Shown here one piece after another: positions 1-9,451 of a DNA stretch of 64,000 nt (its first letter is position 1; the number at the start of each line of letters is the position of its first letter). The DNA comes from Caproicibacterium amylolyticum. Its GTDB lineage: Bacteria > Bacillota > Clostridia > Oscillospirales > Acutalibacteraceae. The notes under the pieces are model-generated. The model did no database searches. It was not told where the DNA came from and saw only the letters and a list, made by a program, of their open reading frames with translations. The position numbers and the translations under genes were made by a program. The stretch covers positions 1,984,001-2,048,000 of the forward strand of contig NZ_CP060696.1 in assembly GCF_014467055.1 (NCBI RefSeq). The letters are read 5' to 3'.

Positions 1-764
1 ATCCCGACCGCCCGAATGGGACTTCCATCCTGGTCGTACTGCGTAGAAGCGCGGATTCGGCACCAGATGTAACTGCCCTGACTGTCCGCAATCCGTACTT
101 CCACTTCCAGAAAAGAAGTTCCGCTCAGCGCTTTCTGCATGGCACGTTTCAGCTTGGCTTTGTCCTGCTGGAAAATATGGCCCTGTTCAAGTAAAGTATG
201 TGTAACTGATTTCTGCAGAGGTTCAAAGCCGAATTTTTTCTTCCAGTTCGGTGAAAAATAAACTGTATCCTCCGCAAAGTTCCACTCAAAAATTATATCT
301 GTGGACTGGTCGGTAATAATTTTGTACCGCTCCAAGTTCAGCCGCAGCTGCTCACTTTCTTCTTTCTGCGCTGTAGTATCCACCAAAATGCAGCCGCAAA
401 GTCCCTCCGTCCCAATCGTGCTGCGTTGGTCCAAAACCCAGCGCTGCTCTCCGTTTGCACATAAAATGCGGTATTCCAGCTCCGCTTTGCCATACTGCGC
501 AAGCTGTTCACGTATCGTGGTTTCCGCATACTTTCGGTCATCCGGACAAATCAACTGCAAAAATTCACTTTGAAAGGTACAGCGTATTTCCTTTTCCGTG
601 TAACCAGTCATGTGCAAAAAGCCCGTGTTCATGTACTGGATGCTGTAGCTGCTGTCATTTTTGCAGCACAGCACCCCAACGGGCAGATTTTCAAGCAAAG
701 CACTTTGCTGCCGGCTTGTGCGCAGCAGCTGCATTTGTGCTTCGGTCAATTTTCCTTTCAACAT
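1..764 (-). CDS. PAS-domain sensor protein, 5' part only (runs off left edge)
   Basis: The minus strand is open from an ATG at 764 to the window edge, giving at least 254 residues. The start follows GGGAG five bases upstream. The protein opens with MLKGKLTEAQMQ and carries two PAS-like domains (about residues 20-135 and 145-250); the first has the typical NTGFLHMTGYTEKEI and WVLDQR segments. No membrane segment or signal peptide is seen, so a cytoplasmic sensor is likely. The C-terminal output domain lies outside; a GGDEF, EAL or histidine kinase domain are all possible. A sigma-A-like promoter lies upstream at 967-995. Confidence 0.75.
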   Translation of the reverse strand, partial: MLKGKLTEAQMQLLRTSRQQSALLENLPVGVLCCKNDSSYSIQYMNTGFLHMTGYTEKEIRCTFQSEFLQLICPDDRKYAETTIREQLAQYGKAELEYRILCANGEQRWVLDQRSTIGTEGLCGCILVDTTAQKEESEQLRLNLERYKIITDQSTDIIFEWNFAEDTVYFSPNWKKKFGFEPLQKSVTHTLLEQGHIFQQDKAKLKRAMQKALSGTSFLEVEVRIADSQGSYIWCRIRASTQYDQDGSPIRAVG

Positions 765-966
765 GCTTCTCCCGCAGTCTCCTTTTCACAGTTGCAGAAA
801 ACGATTATTTACATTTAGACGATATGAGAACTACACGGTTTTTGTCTGCCAGTGCGCAGGTTATTTTCTCTGCTTTGGCAAAATGATTCATTTTCAGTTA
901 GGAAAACGCAGAAATTAAAGAGTAATAATTTTACATATTATCAATCTTTATGAAATCAATGAATTT

Positions 967-995
967 AGCATACCATTTTTTTGATTAAATTTCAA
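967..995 (-). promoter_or_regulatory. Promoter for the PAS sensor gene
   Basis: On the minus strand TTGAAA (990-995) and TATGCT (967-972) are 17 bp apart. It sits about 200 bp before the start codon at 764, in an AT-rich stretch (765-1070) where I see no gene. Confidence 0.5.
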
Positions 996-1071
996 TTCAT
1001 TTTGAAAAATATTCCTAAAATTTTTAAAAGTAGTTTAATAATTGTATTATTCTTTTTTAGAATTATTATAC

Positions 1072-1119
1072 AAAAAGCAGCGGCTTTTTTCTAAATATCA
1101 GAAAAAGGCCGCTGCTTTA
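1072..1119 (-). terminator. Terminator after the cellobiose phosphorylase gene
   Basis: A long inverted repeat pairs AAAGCAGCGGC with GCCGCTGCTTT and is flanked by A and T runs on both sides, so it could work in either direction. It lies just past the stop codon at 1146. Confidence 0.75.
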
Positions 1120-1145
1120 TTTGTTTGCTTTAGGCTATAGACCGC

Positions 1146-3590
1146 TTATTCACAGGCGCCGAGAACAGCTTTTACAGTATATTCCGTTTTTCCGGAAACA
1201 TAGGGAATCAGGTTTTCTTTCATCTGTACACCATCCACAACCAGCTGCCCCACTCCCTTTTGCACTCCCGCAGTGTTGTCAACTGTAATGTTGTACTGCG
1301 CACCACGATAAAACCGTTGCACGGTAAAGCCTTTACAGCTTTGCGGAATGCACGGATTCACACGCAGGCCGTCCAGTTCCGGCTGAATACCCAGCAGGTA
1401 CTGACTCACATCCGCAAAAGTCCACGCGGCGGTACCAGTCAGCCAGCTGTTCTTTGCCTCGCCAAAGCTCGGTGCGTCTTTGCCTGCTACCATCTGACTG
1501 TACACATACGGTTCGGTACGATGAATCTCGCTAATCTCCTCCACATAAGCGGGGCAGGTCTTGCGGTAAACTTCAAAGGCACGGTCGCCGTGGCCCGCAA
1601 CTGCTTCCGCACAGCTAATCCAAGGGTTATTGTGACAAAAAATGCCGGCATTTTCCTTGTATCCGGGCGGATAGCTGGAGATTTCGCCGAGATTCAGGTG
1701 ATAGGTTGTATAAGCCGGCTGCAGCAGAACAATTCCATACTTGGTGTCCAACTTTTCCTGCACACTCTTTAGTGCTCTGTCCGCCAAACCCTCTTTCAGG
1801 CCGATGCCCGCCATAACGCACATCCCCTGCGGTTCGATGAAAATTTGCCCTTCGTTGCACACATGGCTGCCGACCGGCGTGCTAAACGCGTCATAGGCAC
1901 GCACAAACCACTCGCCGTCCCAACCGGCATCCATAACCGCAGCACGCATGACTTCCACCTGCTCACGTACTTGTGCAGCTTCCTGCGCAAAACCGCTGTG
2001 CTCACAAATATCTGCATACTCGCTGCCATACTTGACGAACATACCGCCAATAAAGACGCTTTCTGCCTTACCACTCTCCATATTGGAGCAAGTCTGGAAG
2101 CTTTCACCCGGCTCTGAGGAGAAGCAGTTCAGATTCAAACAATCGTTCCAGTCCGCACGGCCAATGAGTGGCAAACCATGCGGCCCCTTGTGCGCACAGG
2201 AATAGCCAAAACTGCGGCGCAAATGCTCCAGCAGCGGCTGTGCCTTTGTTTCATCATTATTAAATGCAACCTGCTCCTGTAAAATAGAGAAGTCACCGGT
2301 CTCACGCAGGTAAGCACCAGTGCCGGCAATCAGCCAAAGCGGGTCATCATTAAAGCCGCTGCCAATGTCCGCATTTCCTTTTTTTGTAAGTGGCTGATAT
2401 TGGTGGTAGGAACTGCCGTCCTCAAACTGTGTGGCGGCAATGTCCAAAATACGCTGGCGTGCACGCTCCGGTACCAGATGTACAATACCCAGCAAATCCT
2501 GACAGGAATCACGGAAGCCCATACCGCGTCCGGTGCCGCTTTCAAAATAGCTGGCGCTTCTGCTGAGGTTAAATGTAACCATGCACTGATACTGGTTCCA
2601 AATATTCACCATGCGGTCCAGTTTTTCGTCTTCCGACCGCACCGAAAAGCGGGACAGCAGTTTTTCCCAATACTTGTGCAGTTCTTTCAGTGCAGCGTCC
2701 ACCTGTGCATCTGTGCTGTACTTTTCCATCAACTTCAGCGCACGGTCTTTCTTAATAATGCCGGGGGCTTCCCACTTGTCATCCGCCGGGTTTTCCACGT
2801 AGCCAAGTACAAAAATATAGCTGGTGCTCTCCCCCGGTTTGAGGGAAACTTTCAAGTGGTGGCTGCCTATCGGCGCCCAGCCGTGTGCAACACTGTTGTG
2901 TGACTTTCCCTCCAGAACCGTCTGCGGCTGTGCAAGACCGCTGTCTGTACCGCAAAAACTGTCACGGCTGGTATCAAATCCGCAGACTGGTTTGTTTACC
3001 GTATAGAAAGCAAAGTGGTTGCGGCGCTCCCGGTATTCTGTTTTATGATAAATAGTACTGCCGACAATTTCCACTTCTCCGGTACTAAAATTGCGCTGGA
3101 AATTGTTGGCATCGTCCGCCGCATTCCATAGGCAGAACTCCGCATAACTGAAAATATCCAGTTCTTTTTCCGTTTCCGTATTGTTTTGCAACGTCAGGCG
3201 GTGAATCTCACAATTGTCACTGACCGGAACAAAACACTCCAGCGAAGCAGCAACATCATTTTTGCTGCTCTCAAAAACCGTATAGCCCATACCATGACGG
3301 CAGCAGTAGCTGTCCAGCTCTGTCTGCACCGGTTTCCAGCCGGGATTCCAAATGGTACTGCCATCCTTTATGTAATAGTAGCGGCCCACGCTGTCACGCG
3401 GGCAGTCGTTGTAACGATAGCGTGTAATGCGGCGCAGCTTTGCGTCTCGATAGAAACAGTAGCCACCGGCGGTATTGGAAATCAAAGAAAAGAAATCCTT
3501 ACTGCCAAGGTAGTTAATCCACGGCAGCGGCGTGTGCGGTGTTGTGATAATATACTCTTTTTTCTGGTCGTCAAAATGTCCAAATTGCAT
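1146..3590 (-). CDS. Cellobiose phosphorylase (GH94)
   Basis: This 814-residue cytoplasmic enzyme splits cellobiose with phosphate into glucose 1-phosphate and glucose, saving one ATP per disaccharide. The whole length resembles clostridial cellobiose phosphorylases (about 811 residues): the N-terminal beta-sandwich has [14 protein letters not shown] near residue 37 and the catalytic (alpha/alpha)6 barrel has [14 protein letters not shown] at 471-484, which carries the family's general acid aspartate. [12 protein letters not shown] and [15 protein letters not shown] are further hallmark segments. It is divergent from a LacI regulator and a sugar importer, with a LacI-type operator in its leader. 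Cellodextrin phosphorylase is the main alternative, but the length and near identity of segments favour cellobiose. Confidence 0.93.
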   Translation of the reverse strand: MQFGHFDDQKKEYIITTPHTPLPWINYLGSKDFFSLISNTAGGYCFYRDAKLRRITRYRYNDCPRDSVGRYYYIKDGSTIWNPGWKPVQTELDSYCCRHGMGYTVFESSKNDVAASLECFVPVSDNCEIHRLTLQNNTETEKELDIFSYAEFCLWNAADDANNFQRNFSTGEVEIVGSTIYHKTEYRERRNHFAFYTVNKPVCGFDTSRDSFCGTDSGLAQPQTVLEGKSHNSVAHGWAPIGSHHLKVSLKPGESTSYIFVLGYVENPADDKWEAPGIIKKDRALKLMEKYSTDAQVDAALKELHKYWEKLLSRFSVRSEDEKLDRMVNIWNQYQCMVTFNLSRSASYFESGTGRGMGFRDSCQDLLGIVHLVPERARQRILDIAATQFEDGSSYHQYQPLTKKGNADIGSGFNDDPLWLIAGTGAYLRETGDFSILQEQVAFNNDETKAQPLLEHLRRSFGYSCAHKGPHGLPLIGRADWNDCLNLNCFSSEPGESFQTCSNMESGKAESVFIGGMFVKYGSEYADICEHSGFAQEAAQVREQVEVMRAAVMDAGWDGEWFVRAYDAFSTPVGSHVCNEGQIFIEPQGMCVMAGIGLKEGLADRALKSVQEKLDTKYGIVLLQPAYTTYHLNLGEISSYPPGYKENAGIFCHNNPWISCAEAVAGHGDRAFEVYRKTCPAYVEEISEIHRTEPYVYSQMVAGKDAPSFGEAKNSWLTGTAAWTFADVSQYLLGIQPELDGLRVNPCIPQSCKGFTVQRFYRGAQYNITVDNTAGVQKGVGQLVVDGVQMKENLIPYVSGKTEYTVKAVLGACE

Positions 3591-3625
3591 AATGACGCTC
3601 CTTTCTGATTTTCTTTCACAATTTA

Positions 3626-3698
3626 TGAAAACGTTTAAACAGTTTCGCAGATTGACCTGCTTTTCAATAACAATACCTCATTTTTGGATTCTGCGCAA
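3626..3698 (-). promoter_or_regulatory. Promoter and LacI-type operator of the cellobiose phosphorylase gene
   Basis: On the minus strand TTGCGC (3693-3698) and TATTGT (3670-3675) have a 17-bp spacer. Downstream, 3626-3641 reads TGAAAACGTTTAAACA, a CG-centred LacI-family half-palindrome that is repeated at the regulator's own promoter (3978-3993). The position just after the start of transcription fits roadblock repression. Confidence 0.6.
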
Positions 3699-3941
3699 TA
3701 TATTTTTCTATTTTCATAAGATTTGCACAATTACAACTTGAATTTATTGTATCATAGCCAAAATCTATATTATTCGCGTTTTTTGCCACTGCTGAAATCG
3801 TTTTCGCACTTTCGTACTATTTTTTCGTATTGAATCAAATGTAAAAAGTGTAGTTTTATTTTTCGGAATCCTTTCGTGCAATAATTTTACATGTATTTTT
3901 TGATACTTAATAAAATATTTTTAATTTTTTCCAAAAAAGTA

Positions 3942-4002
3942 TTGCATTTTGCAGGGCACAATGTTATATTATGGTTGTGAAAACGTTTAAACAAGTTTTC
4001 AC
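3942..4002 (+). promoter_or_regulatory. Promoter and operator of the lacI-ABC operon
   Basis: TTGCAT (3942-3947) and TATATT (3965-3970) have a 17-bp spacer. The sequence TGAAAACGTTTAAACA at 3978-3993 overlaps the expected transcription start. It also lies in a wider dyad, GTGAAAAC (3977-3984) with GTTTTCAC (3995-4002). The same 16-mer occurs at 3626-3641, so the regulator probably controls both directions and itself. The rest of the 3591-4070 gap is AT-rich with nothing else visible. Confidence 0.7.
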
Positions 4003-4070
4003 CTCCATTTCCACCGATGTGGTACAATATATGGACGAAAACTTTTTCACATCGGCTGGGAGGTATCAAC

Positions 4071-5084
4071 ATGGCATCACTCAAAGACATTGCGGTTGAA
4101 TGCGGCGTTTCTGTTGCCACAGTCAGCAAAGCCTTGAATGGTCACAAAGAAATCAGCGAGTCAACTGCCGCAAAAGTTCTTTCTGCAGCAGAAAAGCTTG
4201 GCTACATGCCCAACAGTGCCGCACGGGCACTGAAAACAAACCGTACATATAACTTGGGAGTCCTTTTTGTAGACGAAACACGCAGTGGGCTAACACATGA
4301 GTATTTCTCAACTGTGCTTGACAGTTTCAAAGTCGAGGCAGAAGCAAACGGTTATGATATCACATTTATTAACCACAACATCGGCAGCCGCACCGCTTCA
4401 TATCTGGAGCACTGCCGCTACCGCGGAGTGGACGGTGTTGTCATTGCCTGTGTGGACTTCTTTGACCCACAGGTAATGGAACTGGTGCACAGCGACATCC
4501 CGGTGGTCACCATTGACCATACCTTTGACAACCACGTTTCTGTTTTGTCTGACAACATTCAAGGTATGCACGACTTGGTGCAGTACGTTTACTCTATGGG
4601 GCACCGCCGCATTGCATTTATTCACGGTGAAAACACCAGTGTCACCACCAACCGTCTGACAAGTTTTTACCGAACCTGCCTTGAGTTTGGATTGGAACCA
4701 CCGGATGAATATGTGCGTGCTGCCTGCTACCACGATACCCACAAAGCCGCACGCTGTACGCAGGAGCTTCTGGCACTGCCCCAGCCACCAACCTGCATCC
4801 TTTTCCCCGACGATTTTTCCTACATCGGCGGCATGAACGTGCTGTGGGAAGCGGGACGGCGCGTACCGGAGGACATTTCCGTTGCAGGATACGACGGCAT
4901 TTATCTTTCACAAGTGCTCAGCCCCAAGCTGACCACCCTGAAACAGGATACCACTGCACTGGGCAGAATCGCTGCCCAACAGCTGATAGACCTGGTCGAG
5001 CGCCCCAAAACCACCTTGCCGGGCAGCACAATCGTTCCCGGCAGAGTACTGGAAGGCGCCACAGTTAAGCGTATCGGCAAATAA
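4071..5084 (+). CDS. LacI-family transcriptional regulator of cellobiose use
   Basis: The protein has 337 residues. The start is the ATG preceded by GGGAGG at the right distance; an in-frame ATG 54 bases upstream has no ribosome binding site. The N-terminus MASLKDIAVECGVSVATVSK is a LacI helix-turn-helix with the hinge helix near residues 48-58 (PNSAARALK), followed by a periplasmic-binding-protein-like effector domain. It sits between cellobiose phosphorylase and an ABC importer, and two matching 16-bp operators lie at both promoters. A disaccharide inducer such as cellobiose is inferred, not shown. Confidence 0.9.
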   Translation: MASLKDIAVECGVSVATVSKALNGHKEISESTAAKVLSAAEKLGYMPNSAARALKTNRTYNLGVLFVDETRSGLTHEYFSTVLDSFKVEAEANGYDITFINHNIGSRTASYLEHCRYRGVDGVVIACVDFFDPQVMELVHSDIPVVTIDHTFDNHVSVLSDNIQGMHDLVQYVYSMGHRRIAFIHGENTSVTTNRLTSFYRTCLEFGLEPPDEYVRAACYHDTHKAARCTQELLALPQPPTCILFPDDFSYIGGMNVLWEAGRRVPEDISVAGYDGIYLSQVLSPKLTTLKQDTTALGRIAAQQLIDLVERPKTTLPGSTIVPGRVLEGATVKRIGK

Positions 5085-5145
5085 TCCGTTTGCTGGACGA
5101 ATATTGATTTTTAAACCCGTAAAAATCAAAGGAGGAAATTGTATT

Positions 5146-6603
5146 ATGAAAGGTACGAAAAGAACAACCAGATGGGCAGCCGCAGCGCTGGCCGCAGCAC
5201 TAACCGTTTCGATGGCAGGCTGTACCGGCGGCGGAACCAGCAGTTCTAAGGGCAGCACCGCTGCTTCCAAAGATGCAAGCTCCGCGCAAAGCACCGCAGC
5301 CGCCGCTAAAGAAGGCAAAACGCTGAACATCTGGTGCTGGAATGATGAATTCCAGGGACAGTTCAACAAATTTTATCCCAATGTTAAGGAGGTTGCCAAG
5401 GATAAATCCACCACTACCCTAAAAGATGGCACAGTTGTTAAGTGGACCATTAATCCAAACGATAACAACAACTATCAGAACAAGCTGGATCAGGCGCTGC
5501 TTTCACAGAACTCCGCCGCTCCCGATGACAAAATTGATATGTTCCTCGTGGAAGCTGACTACGCATTAAAGTATGTGGACAGTGACTACACGCTGGACGT
5601 CAAAAAAGACGTCGGTCTAACAGATAACGACCTTTCCAACCAGTATCAGTACACCAAAGACATTGTAACAACAAAGGATGGCGTACAAAAAGGTACCTCC
5701 TGGCAGGCTACTCCTGGCCTGTACGCTTACCGCCGTTCCATTGCAAAAAGTGTTCTGGGTACAGATGACCCGGACAAAGTACAGGAACAGCTTTCTGATT
5801 GGGATAAATTCAATAGTGTCGCTGCAAAGGCACATGACAAAGGCTACAAGATGCTTTCCGGTTATGATGACAGCTACCGTGTCTTTTCAAACAATGTTGC
5901 CGCACCGTGGGTAAGCGGCACCACCGTAACAGTAGATTCTAACCTGATGAACTGGGTAAAACAGACGAAAGATTACACCGACAAAGGATACAATAACAAG
6001 ACTTCCCTGTGGGACGACAAATGGCAGGCAGACCAAGGCCCAAGCGGTAAAGTCTTCGGCTTCTTCTACTCCACCTGGGGCATTAACTTTACATTGGTTG
6101 GCAATTCCCTGAAAACACCAACTAAAGAAGGCGGCAAAGAAGAAGTCGGCAATGGCATCTACGGTGATTATGCAGTCTGCAAGGGCCCACAAAACTACTA
6201 CTGGGGCGGCACTTGGATGTGCGCAGCAAAGGGCAGCGATAATCTCGGCACCACCAAGGACATTATGCAGTCTCTGACCTGCAACAAAGATGTCATGAAA
6301 ACCATCACAGAAAAATCGCAGGACTACACGAACAATAAAGCTGCTATGGAAGAAATTGCAAACAGCGACTTTAAGTCCAAATTCCTCGGCGGACAAAACC
6401 ATATCAAGCTTTTCTCAGAAGTTGCTCCGAAAATCGATATGAGCAAGGCTGGTTCTTACGACCAAGGTATGAATGAAGGTTTGCAGACAGCCTTTAAGGA
6501 CTACTTCACCGGAAACGCTACAATTGACAAAGCAAAGGAAAACTTCAAGAAAATCGTTACCGAAAAGTATCCGGAGCTGACGGAAATCAAGTGGCCTTCT
6601 TAA
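5146..6603 (+). CDS. Sugar ABC transporter substrate-binding lipoprotein
   Basis: This is a 485-residue extracellular lipoprotein. A lipobox, SMAGC with Cys26, follows a basic and hydrophobic signal, and a Ser/Ala-rich linker runs to about residue 60 before the solute-binding fold begins at TLNIWCWNDEF. The start ATG is preceded by AAAGGAGG. It belongs to the carbohydrate uptake type 1 class (MalE-like, group 1 extracellular binding proteins). Two permease genes follow and a cellobiose phosphorylase is divergent, so cellobiose or cellodextrins are the likely ligand. A stem-loop separates it from the permeases. Confidence 0.9.
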   Translation: MKGTKRTTRWAAAALAAALTVSMAGCTGGGTSSSKGSTAASKDASSAQSTAAAAKEGKTLNIWCWNDEFQGQFNKFYPNVKEVAKDKSTTTLKDGTVVKWTINPNDNNNYQNKLDQALLSQNSAAPDDKIDMFLVEADYALKYVDSDYTLDVKKDVGLTDNDLSNQYQYTKDIVTTKDGVQKGTSWQATPGLYAYRRSIAKSVLGTDDPDKVQEQLSDWDKFNSVAAKAHDKGYKMLSGYDDSYRVFSNNVAAPWVSGTTVTVDSNLMNWVKQTKDYTDKGYNNKTSLWDDKWQADQGPSGKVFGFFYSTWGINFTLVGNSLKTPTKEGGKEEVGNGIYGDYAVCKGPQNYYWGGTWMCAAKGSDNLGTTKDIMQSLTCNKDVMKTITEKSQDYTNNKAAMEEIANSDFKSKFLGGQNHIKLFSEVAPKIDMSKAGSYDQGMNEGLQTAFKDYFTGNATIDKAKENFKKIVTEKYPELTEIKWPS

Positions 6604-6639
6604 TCGGCCACTAAAAATCTGATACATAAAGAAAACAAC

Positions 6640-6680
6640 ACGGCTGCTGGTCGGGGTCACTTTGCCCGGGCTGCAGCCGT
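6640..6680 (+). promoter_or_regulatory. Stem-loop between binding-protein and permease genes
   Basis: ACGGCTGC (6640-6647) pairs with GCAGCCGT (6673-6680), with further GC pairing inside, and no clear U run follows. Such intercistronic hairpins commonly protect the binding-protein message or weaken readthrough, giving more binding protein than permease. That role is inferred here. Confidence 0.55.
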
Positions 6681-6711
6681 ACTGTTTATCCGGATGAGAG
6701 GGGTTTTTCAA

Positions 6712-7665
6712 ATGCATACCGGAAATGCACCAAAAGTGAAAAAGAGAAACAGTTACGCAAAATGGGGTTACATATTCATTGCACCGTTTTTCATTATTTT
6801 TGCTGTTTTTCAACTGGTGCCGCTTGCTTCCACGATTTACTACAGCTTTTTTCAATACTATCGCCAGGGGCTGCGAATTATCGGGCCAAACTTTATTGGC
6901 TTTGAAAATTTTTCCAGCCTGTTCCAGACTGATCTGCCAAAGTATCTTGGCAACACCCTGCTGATGTGGGTAATCGGTTTTGTTCCGCAAATCGTTGTTT
7001 CGCTGCTGCTTGCTTCTTGGTTCACCAACCAGCGCCTGAATCTGCGCGGGCAAAGCTTCTTTAAAACCGTTATTTATATGCCAAACCTAATTATGGCTGC
7101 TGCTTTTGCCATGCTGTTCTTCACTCTGTTTTCTGACAACGGGCCAGTGAATGCAACACTGCAGTCCATGGGCCTTATCAGCCAGCCGTTTCAGTTCCTC
7201 TCCAATGTAGCTGGTGCGCGCGGGCTGGTTGCGCTGATGAATTTCTTAATGTGGTTTGGCAACACAACCATCGTACTTATGGCCGCAATCATGGGCGTAG
7301 ACCCCGGCCTTTACGAAGCCGCAGAAATTGACGGTGCTTCTTCGCCGCAAATGTTCTGGCGCATTACAATTCCGCTCATCCGCCCGATTCTGGTTTATAC
7401 ATTCATCACTTCCCTGATTGGCGGCCTGCAAATGTTCGATGTGCCGCAAATTTTAACAAACGGCAAAGGTGAGCCGGACCGCTGCACCACCACCATGATT
7501 ATGTACCTGAATAACCACATGTACAGCAAAAACTACGGCATGGCCGGTGCACTTTCCACTGTGCTGTTTATTCTCTGCGCAGTATTGTGCCTGCTAATTT
7601 ACTTCTCACTGACCAACGACAATGATTCTGCCAAAAAAGCGCGGAAAGGAGGTACCCGTAAATGA
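6712..7665 (+). CDS. Sugar ABC transporter permease (MalF type)
   Basis: This 317-residue inner-membrane protein has six predicted hydrophobic segments, the first near residues 20-42 (YIFIAPFFIIFAVFQLVPLA). The cytoplasmic EAA loop reads EAAEIDGASSPQMFWRITIP. The start at 6712 follows AGAGGGG; an earlier in-frame ATG at 6694 overlaps that ribosome binding site. It overlaps the next permease gene by four bases. No ATP-binding gene is present in the cluster, so a shared MsiK/MsmK-type ATPase encoded elsewhere must drive it. Confidence 0.9.
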   Translation: MHTGNAPKVKKRNSYAKWGYIFIAPFFIIFAVFQLVPLASTIYYSFFQYYRQGLRIIGPNFIGFENFSSLFQTDLPKYLGNTLLMWVIGFVPQIVVSLLLASWFTNQRLNLRGQSFFKTVIYMPNLIMAAAFAMLFFTLFSDNGPVNATLQSMGLISQPFQFLSNVAGARGLVALMNFLMWFGNTTIVLMAAIMGVDPGLYEAAEIDGASSPQMFWRITIPLIRPILVYTFITSLIGGLQMFDVPQILTNGKGEPDRCTTTMIMYLNNHMYSKNYGMAGALSTVLFILCAVLCLLIYFSLTNDNDSAKKARKGGTRK

Positions 7666-8537
7666 GTAAACCATCAACCAGTACACAGATAAAAAGCGGC
7701 AGAGGCAAGCTGACCGCAGCACGCATTGGCTGCTACATATTTCTTATCTTTCTCTGCTTCCTGTGCCTGTTTTTCTTCTATATGCTCCTCATAAATTCTT
7801 CCCGCAATACGTTCCAAATTCAACAGGGCTTTTCCTTTATACCGGGTTCCTCTTTCCTGACAAATCTGCAAAATACGCTGAATGACGCCAATATTCCGGT
7901 GGTCAGCGGCATTGTGAACAGTTTGCTGGTTTCAGCACTGAGCGCCGTACTGGCAACTTACTTTTCCGCAATGACTGCTTATGGAATTCACGCCTACGAC
8001 TTTAAGTTTAAGCGTGCCGCGTTTACACTCATACTGCTGATTATGACCATGCCCACCCAGATTTCCGCTGTTGGCTTTGTTAACCAAATGCAGTCCATGG
8101 GACTGAAGGACTCGCTGATTCCGCTGTTCCTGCCCTCCATCGCTTCCCCAATCGTCTTCTTTTTCATGAAGCAGTACATGGACAGCAATCTGCCGATGGA
8201 AATCGTGGAAGCCGCACGCATTGACGGCAGCAATGAATTTCATACCTTTAACCGAATCGTTCTTCCAATTATGAAACCGGCTGTTGCTGTGCAGGCAATC
8301 TTCACTTTTGTCAGCGCATGGAACAACTACTTCATTCCCGCGCTACTGTTGGACAGTGCCAACAAAAAAACGCTGCCGATTCTGATTGCACAGCTCCGCA
8401 GTGCTGATTTCCTGAAGTTTGATATGGGCAAAGTTTATATGCTGATTACCATTGCTATTATTCCAGTTATCATCGTTTATCTGCTGCTTTCAAAATTTAT
8501 TGTTCGCGGCGTTGCACTGGGAGGTGTAAAAGGCTGA
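7662..8537 (+). CDS. Sugar ABC transporter permease (MalG type)
   Basis: This 291-residue membrane protein is the partner of the preceding permease, with which it overlaps by ATGA. AAAGGAGG lies before the start. Six hydrophobic segments are visible, and the EAA loop reads EAARIDGSNEFHTFNRIVLP. It completes the transmembrane channel for the sugar bound by the upstream lipoprotein. A strong terminator follows, ending the operon. Confidence 0.9.
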   Translation: MSKPSTSTQIKSGRGKLTAARIGCYIFLIFLCFLCLFFFYMLLINSSRNTFQIQQGFSFIPGSSFLTNLQNTLNDANIPVVSGIVNSLLVSALSAVLATYFSAMTAYGIHAYDFKFKRAAFTLILLIMTMPTQISAVGFVNQMQSMGLKDSLIPLFLPSIASPIVFFFMKQYMDSNLPMEIVEAARIDGSNEFHTFNRIVLPIMKPAVAVQAIFTFVSAWNNYFIPALLLDSANKKTLPILIAQLRSADFLKFDMGKVYMLITIAIIPVIIVYLLLSKFIVRGVALGGVKG

Positions 8538-8555
8538 GTTTTCCGACAAAGCAAG

Positions 8556-8604
8556 AAAAGGTTCGTGCAGAGAGAATCCCTTCTCCTTACACGAGCCTTT
8601 TTTA
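8556..8604 (+). terminator. Terminator of the sugar ABC operon
   Basis: AAAGGTTCGTG (8557-8567) pairs with CACGAGCCTTT (8590-8600), followed by a T run. The rest of the gap to 8827 holds only a weak 47-codon reading frame that I do not accept. Confidence 0.8.
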
Positions 8605-8827
8605 TATTATTTTTCAGCCAAATAATCGCGCAAGTACACAAAACGTCTCAGGAAGCAGCCGTCAGTCATTTGTCTACAAACCGTGCCCGCTGCAAAAATC
8701 TGCCGCCACACAGCTTGGACTGATGCACTTCCCCATTTTTTCGCAGTCATACTTCTCACCTTCATAACTTCAGTATAACGGCAAAGCAGCAAAAGTTCAA
8801 TCAACGTTCTGTAGCATTCAGTCGAAT

Positions 8828-9346
8828 TTACAAACTGCGTACATAGCGGCTCAACAGTACGTTTCCTTTCATATCATATTCCTGTTGGGTGCCGTCAAGG
8901 TGATATCCATTTTTTTCATATAACTGAATTGCGTGCTGATTAGCAGCAACAACCCAAAACATTGCTTTTTGAAAACCCTGCCTGCGCAGCTCCTCCATTG
9001 CCTGCGACATCAGTTTTCTGCCAAAGCCGCCGCCCTGTTTTTCCGGTAGAACATAGAGAGCATCCACTTCTCCAAATTCTGCAGAAAGGTCTTTATCCCT
9101 GCAGGGGCTGTACTTTGCAAAGCCAACAATCCTTCCATTTTCTTCTGCTACAAGCATATTCTGACATTGTTCCTGCCGAAAGCGTTCTGCACTTTTCTTT
9201 GGATTCAGTGCATCTAGGAAACTGTCCGCTATCATTCCACGGTATGCCGTCTGCCAAGTGCGGCAATGCACGATTCCAATTTCGTCTGCGTCAACAGGCT
9301 CAGCCGTTCGAATACAATTTATTATTCGTCTCACCTGCCCAATCAT
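8828..9346 (-). CDS. GNAT-family N-acetyltransferase
   Basis: This 172-residue protein is a small cytoplasmic acetyltransferase. The acetyl-CoA motif A is VDALYVLPEKQGGGFGRKLM, with the pyrophosphate-binding G-x-G-x-G/A variant GGGFGR, and the C-terminal part has NQHAIQLYEKNGYHLDG, typical of the family. The annotated ATG lacks a good ribosome binding site, and AGGTGAG lies just downstream, so the true start may be a few codons later. The substrate cannot be told. It shares a bidirectional terminator with motB. Confidence 0.85.
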   Translation of the reverse strand: MIGQVRRIINCIRTAEPVDADEIGIVHCRTWQTAYRGMIADSFLDALNPKKSAERFRQEQCQNMLVAEENGRIVGFAKYSPCRDKDLSAEFGEVDALYVLPEKQGGGFGRKLMSQAMEELRRQGFQKAMFWVVAANQHAIQLYEKNGYHLDGTQQEYDMKGNVLLSRYVRSL

Positions 9347-9399
9347 GGATTTAATTAATTATACTTCAGAAATACAATATATTGCATATTGCAAATAAA

Positions 9400-9443
9400 C
9401 AAAAGCCTTTGATTCATCGTATTTCTGAATCAAAGGCTTTTTG
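9400..9443. terminator. Terminator hairpin downstream of motB
   Basis: AAAAGCCTTTGATTCA pairs with TGAATCAAAGGCTTTTT. A and T runs flank both arms. It closes the motAB operon. Confidence 0.8.
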
Positions 9444-9451
9444 GCTATAAT

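Noticed and set aside
8607..8804. A 65-codon frame on the minus strand between the ABC operon and the acetyltransferase gene
   Set aside because: It begins with TTG and has no ribosome binding site. A shorter 47-codon version has only a weak site, and neither looks like a known protein. It was not listed as a gene.
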